DNA of 64,000 bases, taken from assembly GCA_937974825.1 (NCBI GenBank), contig CALJVD010000033.1:1-64000 (forward strand), in the 5' to 3' direction. The notes below the pieces were generated by a model, which was not told the origin of the DNA, made no database searches, and saw only the letters and a program-made list of their open reading frames with translations. Positions 26,966 to 37,569 of the stretch are shown here, one piece after another; position 1 is the first letter of the stretch; every line of letters starts with the position of its first letter. This DNA comes from an uncultured Oceanospirillaceae bacterium. Its GTDB lineage: Bacteria > Pseudomonadota > Gammaproteobacteria > Pseudomonadales > Oceanobacteraceae. A program made the position numbers and the translations under genes.

Positions 26966-28228
26966 ATGTCACAAGATTTCAAACAAGCTGCTCTGGATTA
27001 CCATCAGTTTCCGAAGCCAGGTAAAGTTAGTGTTGAGCTAACTAAGCCAGCAGAAACTTCATACGACTTATCATTAGCATACAGTCCTGGGGTGGCGGAG
27101 CCGGTAAAAGAGATTGCGGCAGACCCTGAGAATGCCTACAAATACACTGGCAAGGGCAATCTAGTGGCGGTCATTTCCGACGGAACAGCCATTTTAGGTT
27201 TAGGCGATTTAGGTCCATTGGCCTCTAAACCAGTAATGGAAGGCAAAGGCTTACTTTTTAAACGCTTTGCTGGTGTGAACGCAATCGATATTGAAGTGGA
27301 ATCTGAGAGCCCACAGGCTTTCATAGATACCGTGCGTCGTATCGCCATTACCTTCGGCGGAATCAATTTAGAAGACATTAAAGCACCAGAATGCTTCGAA
27401 ATTGAGCGTACTCTTATCGAGCAATGCGACATACCTGTTTTCCATGATGACCAACACGGCACTGCTATTGTAACTGTAGCAGGCATGCTCAACGCCTTAG
27501 AAATTCAAGGCAAGAAACTAGAAGAAGCTACCATGTGCGTTGTTGGCGCGGGTGCGGCTGCTATTTCTTGTACTAAACTTTTAATACTTGCCGGTATGAA
27601 GCCTGAAAATATCTTTATGTGTGACCGTAAAGGTGTGATTCACTCAGGCCGTGATGATTTAAACCAATACAAGCAAGCGTTTGCTATCGACACGGACAAG
27701 CGTACTGTAAACGACGCAATGACCGGTGCTGATATCTTACTAGGCTTGTCTGGTCCAGACATGATTAGCCGTGAGCAAATTATGCTATTAGCTGAAAAGC
27801 CAATCATTTTTGCATGCGCTAACCCTGTTCCTGAAATTATGCCGGAAATTGTAGAAGAAGCTCGTCCTGACGCTATTATGGCAACAGGTCGTTCTGACTA
27901 CCCTAACCAAGTGAATAACGTACTGGGTTTCCCATTCATTTTCCGTGGTGCATTAGACGTACGTTCACGTCGCATTAACGAAGAAATGAAACTAGCTGCA
28001 GCTAAAGCATTAGCAGGGCTAGCGAAAGAGCCAGTAACACCAGAAGTATTAAAAGCTTACGGTATAGATAGCCTAGAGTTTGGTCCTGGCTACATTATTC
28101 CTAAAGCAGTAGATTCACGCTTATTAGGCGTTGTATCTTCAGCGGTTGCTCAGGCAGCAATTGATACTGGCGTAGCGCGCAAACCTTATCCTGCAAACTA
28201 CCCACTAACGTCATTAGATGACCTCTAA
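26966..28228 (+). CDS. NAD(P)-dependent malic enzyme, short form
   Basis: Oxidative decarboxylation of malate to pyruvate. The 420-residue protein has SYDLSLAYSPGVAEPVKEI at the N-terminus, the metal/substrate region ECFEIERTLIEQCDIPVFHDDQHGT and the nucleotide-binding GAGAAAISCTKLL. It lacks the phosphotransacetylase-like C-terminal domain of E. coli MaeB, so it is the compact form. I start at ATG 26966 (MSQDFKQAALDYH) by family alignment. It is the sole gene of its transcript, with a strong terminator downstream. Cofactor preference is not determined. Confidence 0.9.
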   Translation: MSQDFKQAALDYHQFPKPGKVSVELTKPAETSYDLSLAYSPGVAEPVKEIAADPENAYKYTGKGNLVAVISDGTAILGLGDLGPLASKPVMEGKGLLFKRFAGVNAIDIEVESESPQAFIDTVRRIAITFGGINLEDIKAPECFEIERTLIEQCDIPVFHDDQHGTAIVTVAGMLNALEIQGKKLEEATMCVVGAGAAAISCTKLLILAGMKPENIFMCDRKGVIHSGRDDLNQYKQAFAIDTDKRTVNDAMTGADILLGLSGPDMISREQIMLLAEKPIIFACANPVPEIMPEIVEEARPDAIMATGRSDYPNQVNNVLGFPFIFRGALDVRSRRINEEMKLAAAKALAGLAKEPVTPEVLKAYGIDSLEFGPGYIIPKAVDSRLLGVVSSAVAQAAIDTGVARKPYPANYPLTSLDDL

Positions 28229-28249
28229 TTAAGACGTTTGATCATAAGA

Positions 28250-28273
28250 ACCGGCTTATCAGCCGGTTTTTTT
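28250..28273 (+). terminator. Terminator of the malic enzyme gene
   Basis: ACCGGC-TTATCA-GCCGGT, then T7. Confidence 0.9.
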
Positions 28274-28298
28274 ATGGCTGTAATTTATGTTAGGCATA

Positions 28299-28335
28299 AA
28301 AAAAGCTAACCGGGTTTCCCAGGTTAGCTTTTTGA
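28299..28335 (-). terminator. Terminator of typA
   Basis: AAAAAGCTAACC pairs with GGTTAGCTTTTT. The A-run on the left becomes a T-run for leftward typA transcription; it could also back up the rightward terminator. Confidence 0.88.
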
Positions 28336-28350
28336 TCGTGCTAAACGGTG

Positions 28351-30165
28351 CTAGCCGTTACGAGCTGCACGCTTACGTTCGTTCTCAGTCAAATGCTTTT
28401 TACGGAAGCGAATGCTAGTAGGTGTTACTTCTACTAATTCATCATCTTCAATAAATTCTAGCGCTTGTTCTAGGGTGTGCTTAATGTGCGGTGTTAGAAC
28501 AATGGCTTCATCGGTACCTGATGCACGAATGTTAGTTAGCTGTTTAGCCTTGGTTGGGTTTACGGCTAGGTCGTTATCACGGCTGTGTAGGCCTACAATC
28601 ATACCTTCGTAAACTTCCGTTGCTGGGCCAATAAACATACGGCCACGCTCTTGTAGGTTGTACAGTGCGAACCCTAGGGCCTTACCTGTTACCATAGACA
28701 CTAGCACACCATTTTGGCGGTTAGAGGTTAAAGAGGTTTGTAGAGGACCGTAGTGATCAAATACGTTGGTCAGAATACCAGTACCAGAGGTTAGTGTTAA
28801 AAATAGACCACGGAAGCCAATAAGGCCACGCGCAGGTGCAATAAACTCTAAACGTACACGGCCTTTACCATCAGGAACCATGTTGGTCATTTCTGCACGG
28901 CGGTTACCCATTTCTTCCATGATAGAACCTTGGTGTTCTTCTTCAACGTCAATCACTACTTGTTCGTAGGGCTCTTGTTGAATGCCGTCGATTTCTTTAA
29001 CCACAACCTGTGGCTTAGAGATGGCCATTTCAAAGCCTTCACGACGCATGGTTTCAATTAATACGGATAGGTGAAGTTCACCGCGACCAGAAACAATAAA
29101 CTTCTCTGGGCTGTCGCCTTCTTCAACGCGTAAAGCAACGTTGTGAATTAACTCACGCTCTAAGCGCTCTTTGATATTACGACTGGTGACGTACTTGCCT
29201 TCTTTACCTGCAAAAGGTGAGTCGTTAACTTGGAAAGTCATGCTAACCGTTGGCTCATCTACCAGTAGAGGAGGTAATGCTTCAACGTGGTTAGGGTCAC
29301 AAATGGTGTCAGAAATATTTAAGCGATCAATACCAGAAATACAAACAATATCGCCTGCAGCGGCGTCGGTAACTGTGACGCGTTGTAAGCCTTGGAAGCC
29401 TTTTACTTCTAACACGCGACCTTTACGGGTTTTGCCGTCACGGTCGATCACTTGTACGTCTGTGCCTGCTTTTAGCTTACCGCGAGTAATACGGCCAACA
29501 CCGATTACACCAACGTAGCTGTCATAGTCTAAGGCAGAAATTTGTAACTGCAGCGGACCTTCAGGATCTACATTTGGAGCAGGTACGTGCTCAACAATCA
29601 TTTCGAATAAAGCGGTCATGTCTTCGCCTAGCTCATCTGGAGCAAGACCAGCAATGCCGTTTAGAGCGGAGGCGTAAATCACAGGGAAGTCTAATTGTTC
29701 TTCTGTGGCGCCTAGGCGGTCAAATAGGTCAAAAACTTCATCAAGAACCCAGTCAGGACGTGCGCTTGGACGGTCAACTTTGTTGATAACAACAATAGGA
29801 CGTAAGCCGCGTTCGAATGCTTTTTGAGTTACGAAGCGCGTTTGTGGCATTGGGCCGTCTTGTGCGTCAACCACTAAGCAAACAGAGTCTACCATCGACA
29901 TAACACGTTCTACTTCACCGCCGAAGTCAGCGTGTCCAGGGGTGTCTACGATGTTAATGCGGTAGTCCTGCCAAGAGATGGCTGTGTTTTTAGCCAAGAT
30001 GGTGATACCACGTTCTTTCTCTTGGTCGTTTGAATCCATAACACGCTCGCCTTCTTGTTCGCGGCGGTCTAGAGTTCCTGATTGTTGTAATAGTTTGTCA
30101 ACTAGTGTGGTTTTGCCATGGTCTACGTGAGCAATGATGGCGATATTACGAAGTTTTTCGATCAC
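28351..30165 (-). CDS. typA: Translational GTPase TypA/BipA
   Basis: Ribosome-associated GTPase related to EF-G that helps 50S assembly and stress or cold growth. From GTG 30165 ([19 protein letters not shown]) it is 604 residues, the normal size. AAGG lies 8 bases upstream of that GTG. G-domain motifs [20 protein letters not shown] and NKVDRP are intact, and the C-terminal domain [12 protein letters not shown] is typical. An ATG 13 codons earlier is a less likely start. It diverges from glnA. Confidence 0.95.
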   Translation of the reverse strand: MIEKLRNIAIIAHVDHGKTTLVDKLLQQSGTLDRREQEGERVMDSNDQEKERGITILAKNTAISWQDYRINIVDTPGHADFGGEVERVMSMVDSVCLVVDAQDGPMPQTRFVTQKAFERGLRPIVVINKVDRPSARPDWVLDEVFDLFDRLGATEEQLDFPVIYASALNGIAGLAPDELGEDMTALFEMIVEHVPAPNVDPEGPLQLQISALDYDSYVGVIGVGRITRGKLKAGTDVQVIDRDGKTRKGRVLEVKGFQGLQRVTVTDAAAGDIVCISGIDRLNISDTICDPNHVEALPPLLVDEPTVSMTFQVNDSPFAGKEGKYVTSRNIKERLERELIHNVALRVEEGDSPEKFIVSGRGELHLSVLIETMRREGFEMAISKPQVVVKEIDGIQQEPYEQVVIDVEEEHQGSIMEEMGNRRAEMTNMVPDGKGRVRLEFIAPARGLIGFRGLFLTLTSGTGILTNVFDHYGPLQTSLTSNRQNGVLVSMVTGKALGFALYNLQERGRMFIGPATEVYEGMIVGLHSRDNDLAVNPTKAKQLTNIRASGTDEAIVLTPHIKHTLEQALEFIEDDELVEVTPTSIRFRKKHLTENERKRAARNG

Positions 30166-30372
30166 AAGTATGCCTTGATAAGGTAAATTAAATAAGTTCT
30201 GCAAAAACAGGGACGCATATTCTAGCAGAAAAGACAGTAATTGTCTGAAAAATATACGACTTTACATTGACTATTGAAAAAGCTTTACCATGCTTAAACA
30301 AGAGGGCTGGCTTAAGCATCCTGTCTATTAAATATTTTACGCTTCCCATATACTGTAAGGGTTTGTTAGCTC

Positions 30373-30378
30373 TATAAT
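30373..30378 (+). promoter_or_regulatory. -10 box upstream of glnA
   Basis: A perfect TATAAT with a weak -35 region, about 50 bases before the glnA ATG. I did not find a convincing sigma-54 promoter in the 30166-30426 gap, so nitrogen control of glnA may rest on other sites or on adenylylation. Confidence 0.5.
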
Positions 30379-30426
30379 ACGTGCTTCAAATTTTCCAACG
30401 TTCCTTTGCCACTGGAGAACACAGCA

Positions 30427-31833
30427 ATGTCAGAGAATACTCTGCAAATGATTAAAGAATACAATGTAAAGTGGGTCGATTTACGCTTTACTGATTTCAA
30501 GGGCAAAGAACAACACATTACTATTCCTGCTAGTAGTGTCGATGAAGATCTATTCGAAGATGGGCAAATGTTTGATGGCTCATCTTTCACTGGCTGGAAG
30601 GGCATTGATGCGTCTGACATGATCATGATGCCTGACGACAGCACGCCTTTTATTGATCCCTTTATGGAAGACACAACGCTGGTTTTGCGTTGCGATATTA
30701 TTGAACCTGCCACTATGCAAGGCTATGAGCGTGACCCTCGTTCGGTTGCTCGTCGTGCAGAAGAGTATTTAAAAGCCACCGGTTATGGTGACACCGCTTT
30801 CTTTGGTCCAGAACCAGAGTTTTTTATGTTCGATAATGTCCGTTGGGGCAGTGACATGAGCGGTACGTTCTGTAAAGTCGATTCTAAAGAGGCGGCATGG
30901 AACAGTTCTACAGAATATGAAGGTGGCAATACAGGGCATCGACCACGTGTTCAAGGTGGTTATTTACCGGTTCCTCCGGTGGATAGTCATCATGATATTC
31001 GTACAGCGATGTGTAATACACTTGAAGCCATTGGCTTAAAAGTAGAAGTGCACCATCACGAAGTTGCCAGTGCTGGCCAAAATGAAATTGGTGTTACCTT
31101 TAACACCTTGCTTAAAAAAGCTGACGAAGTACAAATGCTTAAGTACGTAGTTCACAACGTTGCTGACGCGTATGGCAAAACTGCAACCTTTATGCCTAAG
31201 CCATTAGTCGGCGAAAGCGGCTCGGGAATGCACGTTCATATTTCTTACTGGAAAGACGGCGTTAACCAATTTGCTGGTGACGGATACGCTGGCTTATCTG
31301 AAAGCGCTTTGTACTTTATTGGCGGTTTGATTAAGCATGCGAAAGCGGTGAACGCCTTTACAAACCCTTCGACTAACTCGTATAAACGTTTAGTCCCTGG
31401 CTATGAAGCGCCTGTTATGCTTGCTTATTCAGCACGCAACCGTTCTGCATCTATCCGTATCCCTTACGTATCATCACCTAAAGCGAAACGTGTCGAAGCA
31501 CGCTTCCCTGACCCAATGGCAAATCCATACTTAGCGTTCTCTGCTCTGCTAATGGCGGGTCTTGATGGTGTTAAAAATAAGGTTCATCCAGGGGATGCAG
31601 CCGATAAAGACTTATACGACCTACCTGCAGAAGAAGCAGCTAACTTCCCACAAGTATGTCGTACCATGCGTGAAGCTCTTCAAAGCTTAGAAGCCGATCA
31701 TGCTTTCTTGCTTGAAGGTGGAGTGTTCACCAAAGATCTGATTGATGCTTACATTAAAATGAAAATGGCAGAAGTGATGCGCTTAGAGCAGGCGGTTCAC
31801 CCATTAGAGTTTGAGATGTATTACAGCCTCTAA
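30427..31833 (+). CDS. glnA: Glutamine synthetase type I
   Basis: Makes glutamine from glutamate, ammonia and ATP. The 468-residue subunit has the beta-Grasp N-terminus [13 protein letters not shown], the catalytic [11 protein letters not shown] and [15 protein letters not shown], and the glutamate-binding NRSASIRIP. The adenylylation tyrosine falls exactly at Y397 in [10 protein letters not shown], so it is the regulated GSI-beta type. The start ATG 30427 has GGAGA upstream. The ntrBC genes that often follow are absent; convergent ubiI follows. Confidence 0.97.
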   Translation: MSENTLQMIKEYNVKWVDLRFTDFKGKEQHITIPASSVDEDLFEDGQMFDGSSFTGWKGIDASDMIMMPDDSTPFIDPFMEDTTLVLRCDIIEPATMQGYERDPRSVARRAEEYLKATGYGDTAFFGPEPEFFMFDNVRWGSDMSGTFCKVDSKEAAWNSSTEYEGGNTGHRPRVQGGYLPVPPVDSHHDIRTAMCNTLEAIGLKVEVHHHEVASAGQNEIGVTFNTLLKKADEVQMLKYVVHNVADAYGKTATFMPKPLVGESGSGMHVHISYWKDGVNQFAGDGYAGLSESALYFIGGLIKHAKAVNAFTNPSTNSYKRLVPGYEAPVMLAYSARNRSASIRIPYVSSPKAKRVEARFPDPMANPYLAFSALLMAGLDGVKNKVHPGDAADKDLYDLPAEEAANFPQVCRTMREALQSLEADHAFLLEGGVFTKDLIDAYIKMKMAEVMRLEQAVHPLEFEMYYSL

Positions 31834-31840
31834 GAAGATG

Positions 31841-31879
31841 GCTCAGTGTTCTTTAATAGAGCACTGAGCGTTATTTTTG
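31841..31879 (+). terminator. Terminator of glnA
   Basis: GCTCAGTG pairs with CACTGAGC around a 13-nt loop, followed by GTTATTTTT. Confidence 0.82.
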
Positions 31880-31889
31880 GGCCTCTCTG

Positions 31890-33095
31890 TTACAATCCCA
31901 TTGCTTTCATCACAACGTGTTGCTTCACCGGCAGAACGTTATCAAACCAATTCATGCCTTGGTTACGTAATAGGCGTAGTAGCGGTTGGTCGGCACCAAA
32001 TAAACGCTTAAACCCTTCCATACTGGCCATCATGACTAAGTTGTCGGCTTGGCGACGACGCTGATAGCGTGCCAATACATGCTTGCTGCCTATGTCGAGT
32101 CCTTTTAAGTGACCGCGTATGACTTCCTCTGCCAATACTTGCGCATCTTTAAACCCTAGGTTGACGCCCTGGCCTGCTAAAGGGTGAATGCTGTGAGCGG
32201 CGTCACCGGCTAGCACGACACCATCACACCAGTAATCTTTAGCGTGACGCTGACGCAAGGGAATACTAGCCCGCTGGGAAGATTCTAAAATAGTGCCAAG
32301 CTTATGCTCTAAGGCACTGGCTAGTGCTTGGTTAAAATCATCATCATTTAACGCCAACACTTCTTTGGCTTCTTCTGGACTAGTTGACCAAACAATTGAA
32401 CATAGGTGAGGGTCATGCGGCATAGGTAAGAACGCTAACGGGCCTTCAGGGCGAAAGCGTTGCCATGCTGTTGCTTGATTGGGCTTTTCTGTACGCACGG
32501 TGGCCACTATGGCGTGATGGCCGTAATCCCATTCACGGGTAGGCAACCCAGCCCATTGGCGAACCCGAGATAATGCACCGTCAGCACCTACTATTAATTT
32601 TGCTTGTAGCATGCCGTTTTGCTCGAGTGCTACGGGGGTATAGCCGTTATCCTGACGGTTATCAAAATAACGTACTTTATCGGCAAAAACTTGAATGCTT
32701 TCTTCTGATTCAATCACTGAGCGTAATGCCCATTGTGTTTGGTTGTTTTCAACAATATGACCCAAGGCAGGGACGTGTAAATCGGCAGCATCAAAGGTAA
32801 CCGATCCAGTGCCTTCTGCATCCCAAACATGCATCCCAGTGTAAGGGCTTAATCGGTCTTGTGGTATCTTCTGCCAGGCCCCTAGACCAGTAAGGAATGT
32901 TTGTGATTGTGCACTTAACGCAGAAACACGCATGCCATAGTCATTAATCCCCCGGCCCATATTCGGTGCAGGCTTGTTATAAGCAGGGTCAACAATGGCA
33001 ACTTTTAAGCCAGCATTTCCTTGCGCTAAAGCAACAGCAATGGCCTCACCGACCATGCCTGCGCCAACAATTATTACATCAAAGTGGGTTGTCAT
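31890..33095 (-). CDS. ubiI: UbiI-type FAD-dependent ubiquinone hydroxylase
   Basis: Flavin monooxygenase of the UbiH/UbiF/UbiI family, 401 residues, hydroxylating the ubiquinone ring, probably at C5. Motifs are DVIIVGAGMVGEAIAVALA (FAD, about 6-24), the middle GADGALSRVRQW and the second FAD motif VVLAGDAAHSIHPLAGQGVNLG. The family cannot always be told apart by sequence, and UbiI is chosen by its place after ubiH. It is cut off from ubiH by a lipoprotein gene with a strong terminator, so it must have its own promoter in 33096-33250. Confidence 0.85.
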   Translation of the reverse strand: MTTHFDVIIVGAGMVGEAIAVALAQGNAGLKVAIVDPAYNKPAPNMGRGINDYGMRVSALSAQSQTFLTGLGAWQKIPQDRLSPYTGMHVWDAEGTGSVTFDAADLHVPALGHIVENNQTQWALRSVIESEESIQVFADKVRYFDNRQDNGYTPVALEQNGMLQAKLIVGADGALSRVRQWAGLPTREWDYGHHAIVATVRTEKPNQATAWQRFRPEGPLAFLPMPHDPHLCSIVWSTSPEEAKEVLALNDDDFNQALASALEHKLGTILESSQRASIPLRQRHAKDYWCDGVVLAGDAAHSIHPLAGQGVNLGFKDAQVLAEEVIRGHLKGLDIGSKHVLARYQRRRQADNLVMMASMEGFKRLFGADQPLLRLLRNQGMNWFDNVLPVKQHVVMKAMGL

Positions 33096-33250
33096 TGTTT
33101 TGTTCCTGCTTATGTTTGTGAAGCTTAAATGCTAAAGCTTCTCTACGATTAATTCTGAGCCAGCATTAAAAAAGTTACTAAATTAGCATGAGCTTTAGTG
33201 TTGAATTGTATTGTAATAACTGTCGAGATACTAATTGTAAGCATAAACAA

Positions 33251-33277
33251 AAAACGGACAGCTTAGCTGTCCGTTTT
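33251..33277 (-). terminator. Terminator after the lipoprotein gene
   Basis: AAAACGGACAGC and GCTGTCCGTTTT form a perfect 12-bp stem with a TTA loop, with A-rich and T-rich ends. It should stop transcription coming from ubiH and the lipoprotein gene before ubiI. Confidence 0.85.
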
Positions 33278-33302
33278 AAGAAGGTAATAATAAAGTGGTT
33301 GC

Positions 33303-34886
33303 TTACATAGGGGTATAATCGAAGCACGGATTTTCTAGGTCATATTCATCCCCACACTCGTCTTCGGGCGCGCCATTATAAAGTGGAAAGGTTCCCTTCT
33401 CTTTAGTGATGCGGACATCATCGATTAACCAACCGCGAAAACCATTGTAGAACTCGTCCTCTGTACTAAATACAAAGCGTAGTTTAGCGTTATGCTTGCC
33501 TGCCAGTACTGAGATATCAATAGGCTCTTGCCATAACCATGCAGGGCCACGATTGTAGCCTCGGTTAGTAAAAGGAATTGGAGCACGGTCAAAGTCACCT
33601 GTTTCTGGATCAGAGAGGGGGTTAAGGCGTGCAAGGCTTTTCCATTCGTTGCCACCATCGAGACTGTACTCTACCATTAACAGGTCGAAACCATTTTCGT
33701 TAGGGTTAACAGACTCAATTTCCCACCAAGTTCTAAAGCTAAGTGCTAACGGGCCAGCTTCATTTGATAGGTCAATGGCAGGTGATTCTAACCCACCACT
33801 ATGGAAGTTTGCAGAAGTACCACCATCTAATTCATTACCACCAGTGTCATTTGCAGGGGTACCAAGAAAGTTGCCCTGTGCAACAGAACCACTTTCAGGC
33901 TGCCCGTACCAGCAGGCACCACCGTCAAAGGGGTTAGGTACTTTGCCAGCAGTGTTATCATCGGGGGCTAGTTTGACTAACTTATTATCCAAAGCTTGGT
34001 TGGTAATGTTAAGGCCATTGGTATGATGATGCCAAAGGTTGATTGTACTAGGACTCAGATCAACTGAAGTCCAACCACCACAGGTAGCATCGCTAAGAGG
34101 GTTGTTAAAGTTGTCTTGATAAACAATATTAGATACTGATGAAGTTGTAGCGTTTAATTGATAATTTTGTCCAATAAATGCGAGTGCAGAAGTTGGATCA
34201 AATGCTTTATTGATATTGGCGTGGCCATCTTTAATAATGCGTAGAGTGGCTTTCTGCATAGCACTTAGCTTATCTAGAGATACGTTAATAATAAGTAAGT
34301 AATGTCCATTCTCATCGGTAATGTCAGAAGCTACCGCACCATTAGTTTCAGCACCGCCAGAGAGAGAAACCTCTGCTCCGGATAATGGTCCATCGCTCGT
34401 GAAGATAATGCCACTAATAGAAGTAAATATACCAGTGTTGTTGCCCTCTTCATCCTGTAAAGGGGTAATATTGTCTCCATCTACAACAATGGGTGCTGCA
34501 ATCGTTGCTAACTTAGAGGAGTTGCTGTTATCAATAATAATTTCGCTGGTTACCGTAACATCTTTTATGGTGATTTTTAGCGTATAAGCTCCAGCCGGTA
34601 GGTTGTTAAGAGTAAGATTACCTTCCGCGTCTGTTGATATATTAGAAAACTCTGAGTTATCTGCTTGGACTGCAACGGGAATAGCTTTAGGTGAGATGCT
34701 GACTGTAGCGTCGGCTAGGGGTTTACCTTGAGCATCGACTAGCTTCATTTGAGATAAGCTGGTTACGGCTGGTGTGTAGTTGTTTTTATTATTGTCTAAG
34801 TCATTGTTAGTGTCGTTTGCACTACTACTTGATCCGCCGCATGCGGCAAGTAGTAGTGCAAGCGATAAGACAAGTAAATGCTTCAT
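33303..34886 (-). CDS. Large surface or periplasmic lipoprotein with repeated regulatory-like domains
   Basis: A 527-residue protein with signal peptide and lipobox LAAC (lipidated Cys about 16), then a Gly/Ser/Asn linker. Two carboxypeptidase-regulatory-like beta domains follow: QGKPLADATVSISPKA near 50 and SDGPLSGAEVSLSGG near 165. The C-terminal region has TWWEIES, LMVEYSLDGGNEWKSL and FRGWLIDDVRI. This resembles the jelly-roll (MAM-like) domain seen in M6 metalloproteases and adhesins. No protease motif was seen, so it may bind carbohydrate or other surfaces. I start at ATG 34886 because GGAA precedes it. It interrupts the normally contiguous pepP-ubiH-ubiI operon. Confidence 0.78.
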   Translation of the reverse strand: MKHLLVLSLALLLAACGGSSSSANDTNNDLDNNKNNYTPAVTSLSQMKLVDAQGKPLADATVSISPKAIPVAVQADNSEFSNISTDAEGNLTLNNLPAGAYTLKITIKDVTVTSEIIIDNSNSSKLATIAAPIVVDGDNITPLQDEEGNNTGIFTSISGIIFTSDGPLSGAEVSLSGGAETNGAVASDITDENGHYLLIINVSLDKLSAMQKATLRIIKDGHANINKAFDPTSALAFIGQNYQLNATTSSVSNIVYQDNFNNPLSDATCGGWTSVDLSPSTINLWHHHTNGLNITNQALDNKLVKLAPDDNTAGKVPNPFDGGACWYGQPESGSVAQGNFLGTPANDTGGNELDGGTSANFHSGGLESPAIDLSNEAGPLALSFRTWWEIESVNPNENGFDLLMVEYSLDGGNEWKSLARLNPLSDPETGDFDRAPIPFTNRGYNRGPAWLWQEPIDISVLAGKHNAKLRFVFSTEDEFYNGFRGWLIDDVRITKEKGTFPLYNGAPEDECGDEYDLENPCFDYTPM

Positions 34887-34993
34887 GTAAAACATTCCAT
34901 ATTATGAGTGAAAGCGATATTTTATCATATAGTAGTGTTAAGAAAATAAGCCGAAATACTTAGTTTTCATTGGGTAGGCATGGTGAAGTATAA

Positions 34994-36226
34994 TTATAAC
35001 TTAGCCGCTCTATGCCCCAGCCCCATAGCATGACGAGCAAATAACTTACGTACAGTCGGGGCGGCACTCATGGCAATCAAGCCTAGGTTACGTAACAAGC
35101 GTACTGTCAGTTGTTGCGAGCCAAATACTTTAGGCAACAAGTCACTTAGTAATATGGTGTTTCGTTGATCAGCACTTTGTTGTTGTTGGTAGGCCATTAA
35201 TACCTCTAAGTCGCCCGGGGATTTCCCTGCGGCAATAGCGCGATTAAGGTGCTCAGCTAATACAGCGGTGTCACGTAATGCTAAGTTAAATCCCTGGCCT
35301 GCTACCGGATGTAATCCATGAGCGGCGTTACCTAATAGCACTAAAGAGCGGCGTACTTGTTCATTACTTATGATTAACGATAGTGGGTAGCTGGCGCGCG
35401 TGCCCACCTTTACCAAAGTGCCGATACGATCACCGACTTGCTGCTGTAAATGCGCAAGAAAGTCGTTATCTGGCATGGCTTTAATATGCTCTATTTCATC
35501 GTTAGGTACTGCCCAAACAACGACATAGTCTTGTTCATTTAAGGGCAGGAAGGCAATGGGACCATATTGGCTAAAGCGCTCATAGGCCCAATGATTATGA
35601 CTGCGATTTACTTTGACCTGTGTGACTAAGGCGTGTGTACCGTAATCTTGCTTACTGTGTCGAATGCCCAGTTGACCTGCCAGTCCAGAACGAGCGCCAT
35701 CGGCCAACACTAATAATTTGGTTTGTAAGGTCGCACCATCGGTGAAGGTCAGTAGAGCACCTTCAGCGTTCATTTGAACTTGCTGCACTTGTGCAGGGGC
35801 GTGAATATCTATATTGGCTTGGTCTAAGCCAGCAAGCAGCCCTTGGCCTATCACTGAGTTTTCAACGATATAACCTAATGCCTCTGTGCCTTGTTCTTCG
35901 GCATGTAGATGTGTTTGACCAAAGTGTCCTTGGTCAGAGACTTGCACGTGCTGAATGGGGCAGGCTCTATCTGCAAGGGTTGACCAAACACCAATTTTAT
36001 CAAGGATGGTTTGAGTGCTGTATGACAGCGCCGTAGCACGGCCGTCAAAGCTGGGTGGACGACTGGCGAAATCACCATCCCAGCGAAGCTCTTGGCGTTC
36101 AATCAGGGTGACTTTAGTGCCTTGGTCAATGGCAGGTTTTAATAAATGGACAAGGCTTGCGCCCACCATGCCGGCACCAATAATGGCGATATCGGTTGTA
36201 TTGTCTAACGGATTATTGTCGGCCAT
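34994..36226 (-). CDS. ubiH: 2-octaprenyl-6-methoxyphenol hydroxylase UbiH
   Basis: FAD monooxygenase of ubiquinone synthesis, 410 residues. FAD-binding IAIIGAGMVGASLVHLL lies at about 13-29, ADGARSGLAGQLG in the middle and LVLLGNAAHGLHPVAGQGFNLALRD near 293-317. It follows pepP by 24 bp on the same strand, the conserved gammaproteobacterial order. The identity UbiH rather than UbiF rests on that context. Confidence 0.88.
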   Translation of the reverse strand: MADNNPLDNTTDIAIIGAGMVGASLVHLLKPAIDQGTKVTLIERQELRWDGDFASRPPSFDGRATALSYSTQTILDKIGVWSTLADRACPIQHVQVSDQGHFGQTHLHAEEQGTEALGYIVENSVIGQGLLAGLDQANIDIHAPAQVQQVQMNAEGALLTFTDGATLQTKLLVLADGARSGLAGQLGIRHSKQDYGTHALVTQVKVNRSHNHWAYERFSQYGPIAFLPLNEQDYVVVWAVPNDEIEHIKAMPDNDFLAHLQQQVGDRIGTLVKVGTRASYPLSLIISNEQVRRSLVLLGNAAHGLHPVAGQGFNLALRDTAVLAEHLNRAIAAGKSPGDLEVLMAYQQQQSADQRNTILLSDLLPKVFGSQQLTVRLLRNLGLIAMSAAPTVRKLFARHAMGLGHRAAKL

Positions 36227-36250
36227 CGTCCCCTCGTCCTTTAAACCAAA

Positions 36251-37561
36251 TTAAGCCATTAATGCTTCAATGTCAGCGATCTCTTTGACCACGCCAGTGG
36301 AAAGAACTTTGTGGCCGGTTTTAGTAACCACGACATCGTCTTCAATGCGAATACCAATGCCCCGCCACTTAGGTTCTACGCTTTCGTCATCCGGTGCAAT
36401 ATAAAGGCCGGGTTCAATGGTCAGTACCATGCCTTCTTCCAGTATACGCCATTGACCATCAATACGATATTCACCAACGTCATGAACATCCATACCTAGC
36501 CAGTGGCCAGTTTTATGCATGTAGAACTGGCGGTAGGCTTCGTTTTCAATGAGCTCTTCTACATCGCCTTTTAGTAACCCATATTTAACCAAACCTTCGG
36601 TTAAAATTTTAACGGCGACTTCATGCGGAGAATTCCAGTTAGCCCCCGGCTTGACAGCTTCAATGGCGGCTTTGTTAGCGTCTAATACAAGCTGGTACAT
36701 GGCAGCCTGCGCTTCGCTAAACTTGCCATTAGCAGGAAATGTACGAGTGATGTCGCTGGCGTAGTAATCTAACTCGCAACCGGCATCGATAAGAATTAAA
36801 TCACCGTCTTTAATTTCTGCGGTGTTTTGGGTGTAGTGAAGAATACAGCCGTTTTCGCCCGTGCCCACAATGGATGGATAAGCAGGCCAGCGACTTCCAG
36901 CAGCCATAAAAGTGCGCATAAGTTCAGCTTCAAGCTCGTACTCATACATGCCAGGCTTCACCAGTTGCATTACACGGGTATGTGCATCGGCACTGATTTC
37001 GGTGGCACGCTGCATGACTTTAATTTCGGCGGGCGATTTCACTAAACGCATTTCGTGGAGCAAGTAATCGAGTGCGCTAAATTCTCTGGGTGGAATCGCA
37101 CCGTTGCGTACTTGGGCTTTAATGTCGTTAATCCAACTCATTAAGCGGTTATCAAACTCAGGGCTGATCCCTAAGTTGGTGTACACGCAGTCTTTGCCTT
37201 CAATTAAGCCGGGTAAAATATCGTCTATATCAGAGATAGGGAAAGCGTCATCACAGCCAAGGGTTTCAATGGCGGCTTCAGGGCCTACACGACGCCCCGT
37301 CCAGATTTCTTGCTCTTTGATTTTTTCTTGGCAAAAAAGTACGTACTCGCCTTGTTCTCGACCTGAGATTAAAACGATTACAGAGAATTCTTCAGCAAAG
37401 CCTGACAAATAATAAAAGTCAGAGTCTTGACGAAATGGATGTTCAACATCGCGGTTGCGAACGGTGGTAGGCGCTGAAGGAATAATAGCGATACTGTTCG
37501 GACGCATTAAATTGAGCAGTTGGCGGCGACGTTTAGCGTACTCTTTTGGATCAAGTTTCAT
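36251..37561 (-). CDS. pepP: Xaa-Pro aminopeptidase P
   Basis: A 436-residue metallopeptidase that removes N-terminal residues before proline. The two-metal site residues are present in DAGCELDYYASDITRTFP, HKTGHWLGMDVHD, LTIEPGLY and GIRIEDDV. It has the usual N-terminal domain starting MKLDPKEYAKRR. It is 8 bp after ygfB and 24 bp before ubiH in one operon. Confidence 0.94.
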   Translation of the reverse strand: MKLDPKEYAKRRRQLLNLMRPNSIAIIPSAPTTVRNRDVEHPFRQDSDFYYLSGFAEEFSVIVLISGREQGEYVLFCQEKIKEQEIWTGRRVGPEAAIETLGCDDAFPISDIDDILPGLIEGKDCVYTNLGISPEFDNRLMSWINDIKAQVRNGAIPPREFSALDYLLHEMRLVKSPAEIKVMQRATEISADAHTRVMQLVKPGMYEYELEAELMRTFMAAGSRWPAYPSIVGTGENGCILHYTQNTAEIKDGDLILIDAGCELDYYASDITRTFPANGKFSEAQAAMYQLVLDANKAAIEAVKPGANWNSPHEVAVKILTEGLVKYGLLKGDVEELIENEAYRQFYMHKTGHWLGMDVHDVGEYRIDGQWRILEEGMVLTIEPGLYIAPDDESVEPKWRGIGIRIEDDVVVTKTGHKVLSTGVVKEIADIEALMA

Positions 37562-37569
37562 AATGGATC

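Noticed and set aside
30166..30426. Sigma-54 promoter for glnA
   Set aside because: I looked for GG/GC spaced by 12 bases and found none convincing; only a TATAAT box stands out.
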